Origin: Nitrospina sp. UBA6727
Lineage (GTDB): Bacteria; Nitrospinota; Nitrospinia; Nitrospinales; VA-1
DNA: 52,156 bases
NCBI GenBank assembly: GCA_002454045.1
Contig: DKID01000027.1
Location: 1-52,156 of the forward strand
Direction of reading: 5' to 3'
Positions within the stretch are counted from its first letter, which is position 1, and each line of letters opens with the position of its first letter. The notes beneath the pieces were generated by a model. The model had not been told where the DNA came from, did no database searches, and saw only the letters and a list, made by a program, of their open reading frames with translations. Positions 52,073 to 52,156 of the stretch are shown here, in pieces. The position numbers and the translations under genes are program-made.

Positions 52073-52137
52073 CCGCGCCGATGACGACGTCCGCCGTCAT
52101 CATCATCGCATACTACATACCGACTATCATCGCCGCC
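52073..52137. repeat. Low-complexity tract after accA
   Basis: Reads GCCGATGACGACGTCCGCCG and TCATCATCATCGCATAC; the same type of tract as at other gene ends. No terminator is seen. Confidence 0.5.
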
Positions 52138-52156
52138 ATGAAAACAACACCGGAAA
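52138..52156 (+). CDS. Possible start of a following gene, cut by the window edge
   Basis: ATG at 52138 opens MKTTPE and runs off the end. There is no clear ribosome site, so this is only a suggestion. Confidence 0.2.

Noticed and set aside
1..52156. Integrated mobile element or phage region
   Set aside because: No integrase, transposase, phage structural genes or att-like repeats at the tRNA-Ala 3' end were found; only the TIR gene looks transferred.

Overview
The window is a dense, single-copy chromosomal stretch from a Gram-negative bacterium. LpxD (lipid A), LolC/E plus LolD (lipoprotein export), lipobox and signal-peptide proteins, ZapA, 6S RNA and RNase Y all point to a diderm. The gene order zapB-like / zapA / 6S RNA / 5-formyl-THF cyclo-ligase / rny resembles that of proteobacteria and their relatives (Deltaproteobacteria- or Nitrospinota-like lineages are my guess, from context only). 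I see no phage, plasmid, IS or CRISPR genes.

Left end (1-2.5 kb): one AT-rich gene for a TIR domain fused to a STAND-like P-loop NTPase, a probable anti-phage effector. It appears to sit inside the broken remains of a small exported-protein gene, with a short imperfect direct repeat at both ends. Region 2.5-7 kb: an AlkA-type glycosylase, shikimate kinase, a Sel1-repeat protein and three leucine-rich-repeat (LRR) proteins of ribonuclease-inhibitor type; a fourth, exported LRR protein lies at 49.9 kb. Region 7-14 kb: a TusA-like protein without its cysteine, type III pantothenate kinase, an amino-acid-binding lipoprotein, and a four-gene MacA/MacB-type efflux operon with two permeases.

Region 14-26.5 kb: Nfu-type Fe-S scaffold, CstA transporter, purA, an acyl-CoA ligase, a formylglycine-enzyme-fold protein lacking the catalytic cysteines, a sugar-nucleotide epimerase, an rRNA methyltransferase, a pseudouridine synthase, a DUF502 membrane protein, tRNA-Ala(GGC) and a YVTN beta-propeller protein. 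Region 26.5-39.5 kb, mostly minus strand: membrane proteins, aldo/keto reductase, uracil-DNA glycosylase, ispH next to a degraded squalene/phytoene synthase, gatC-gatA, ComEC, RNase R, an orphan antitoxin-like gene, then a Rieske ferredoxin on the plus strand.

Region 39.5-52 kb, all plus strand: pheT (without its usual tRNA-binding EMAP domain and without pheS), zapB-like, zapA, 6S RNA, cyclo-ligase, rny, lysS, lolC/E, lolD, lpxD, the exported LRR protein and accA. These are mainly housekeeping genes for translation, division, envelope and lipid synthesis.

Intergenic gaps repeatedly hold low-complexity GTC/ATC/GCC-rich tracts, usually at gene 3' ends. Several strong sigma70-type promoters are visible, two of them placed so that their genes would have leaderless mRNAs. 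All protein identities come from reading motifs by eye; no database search was possible.
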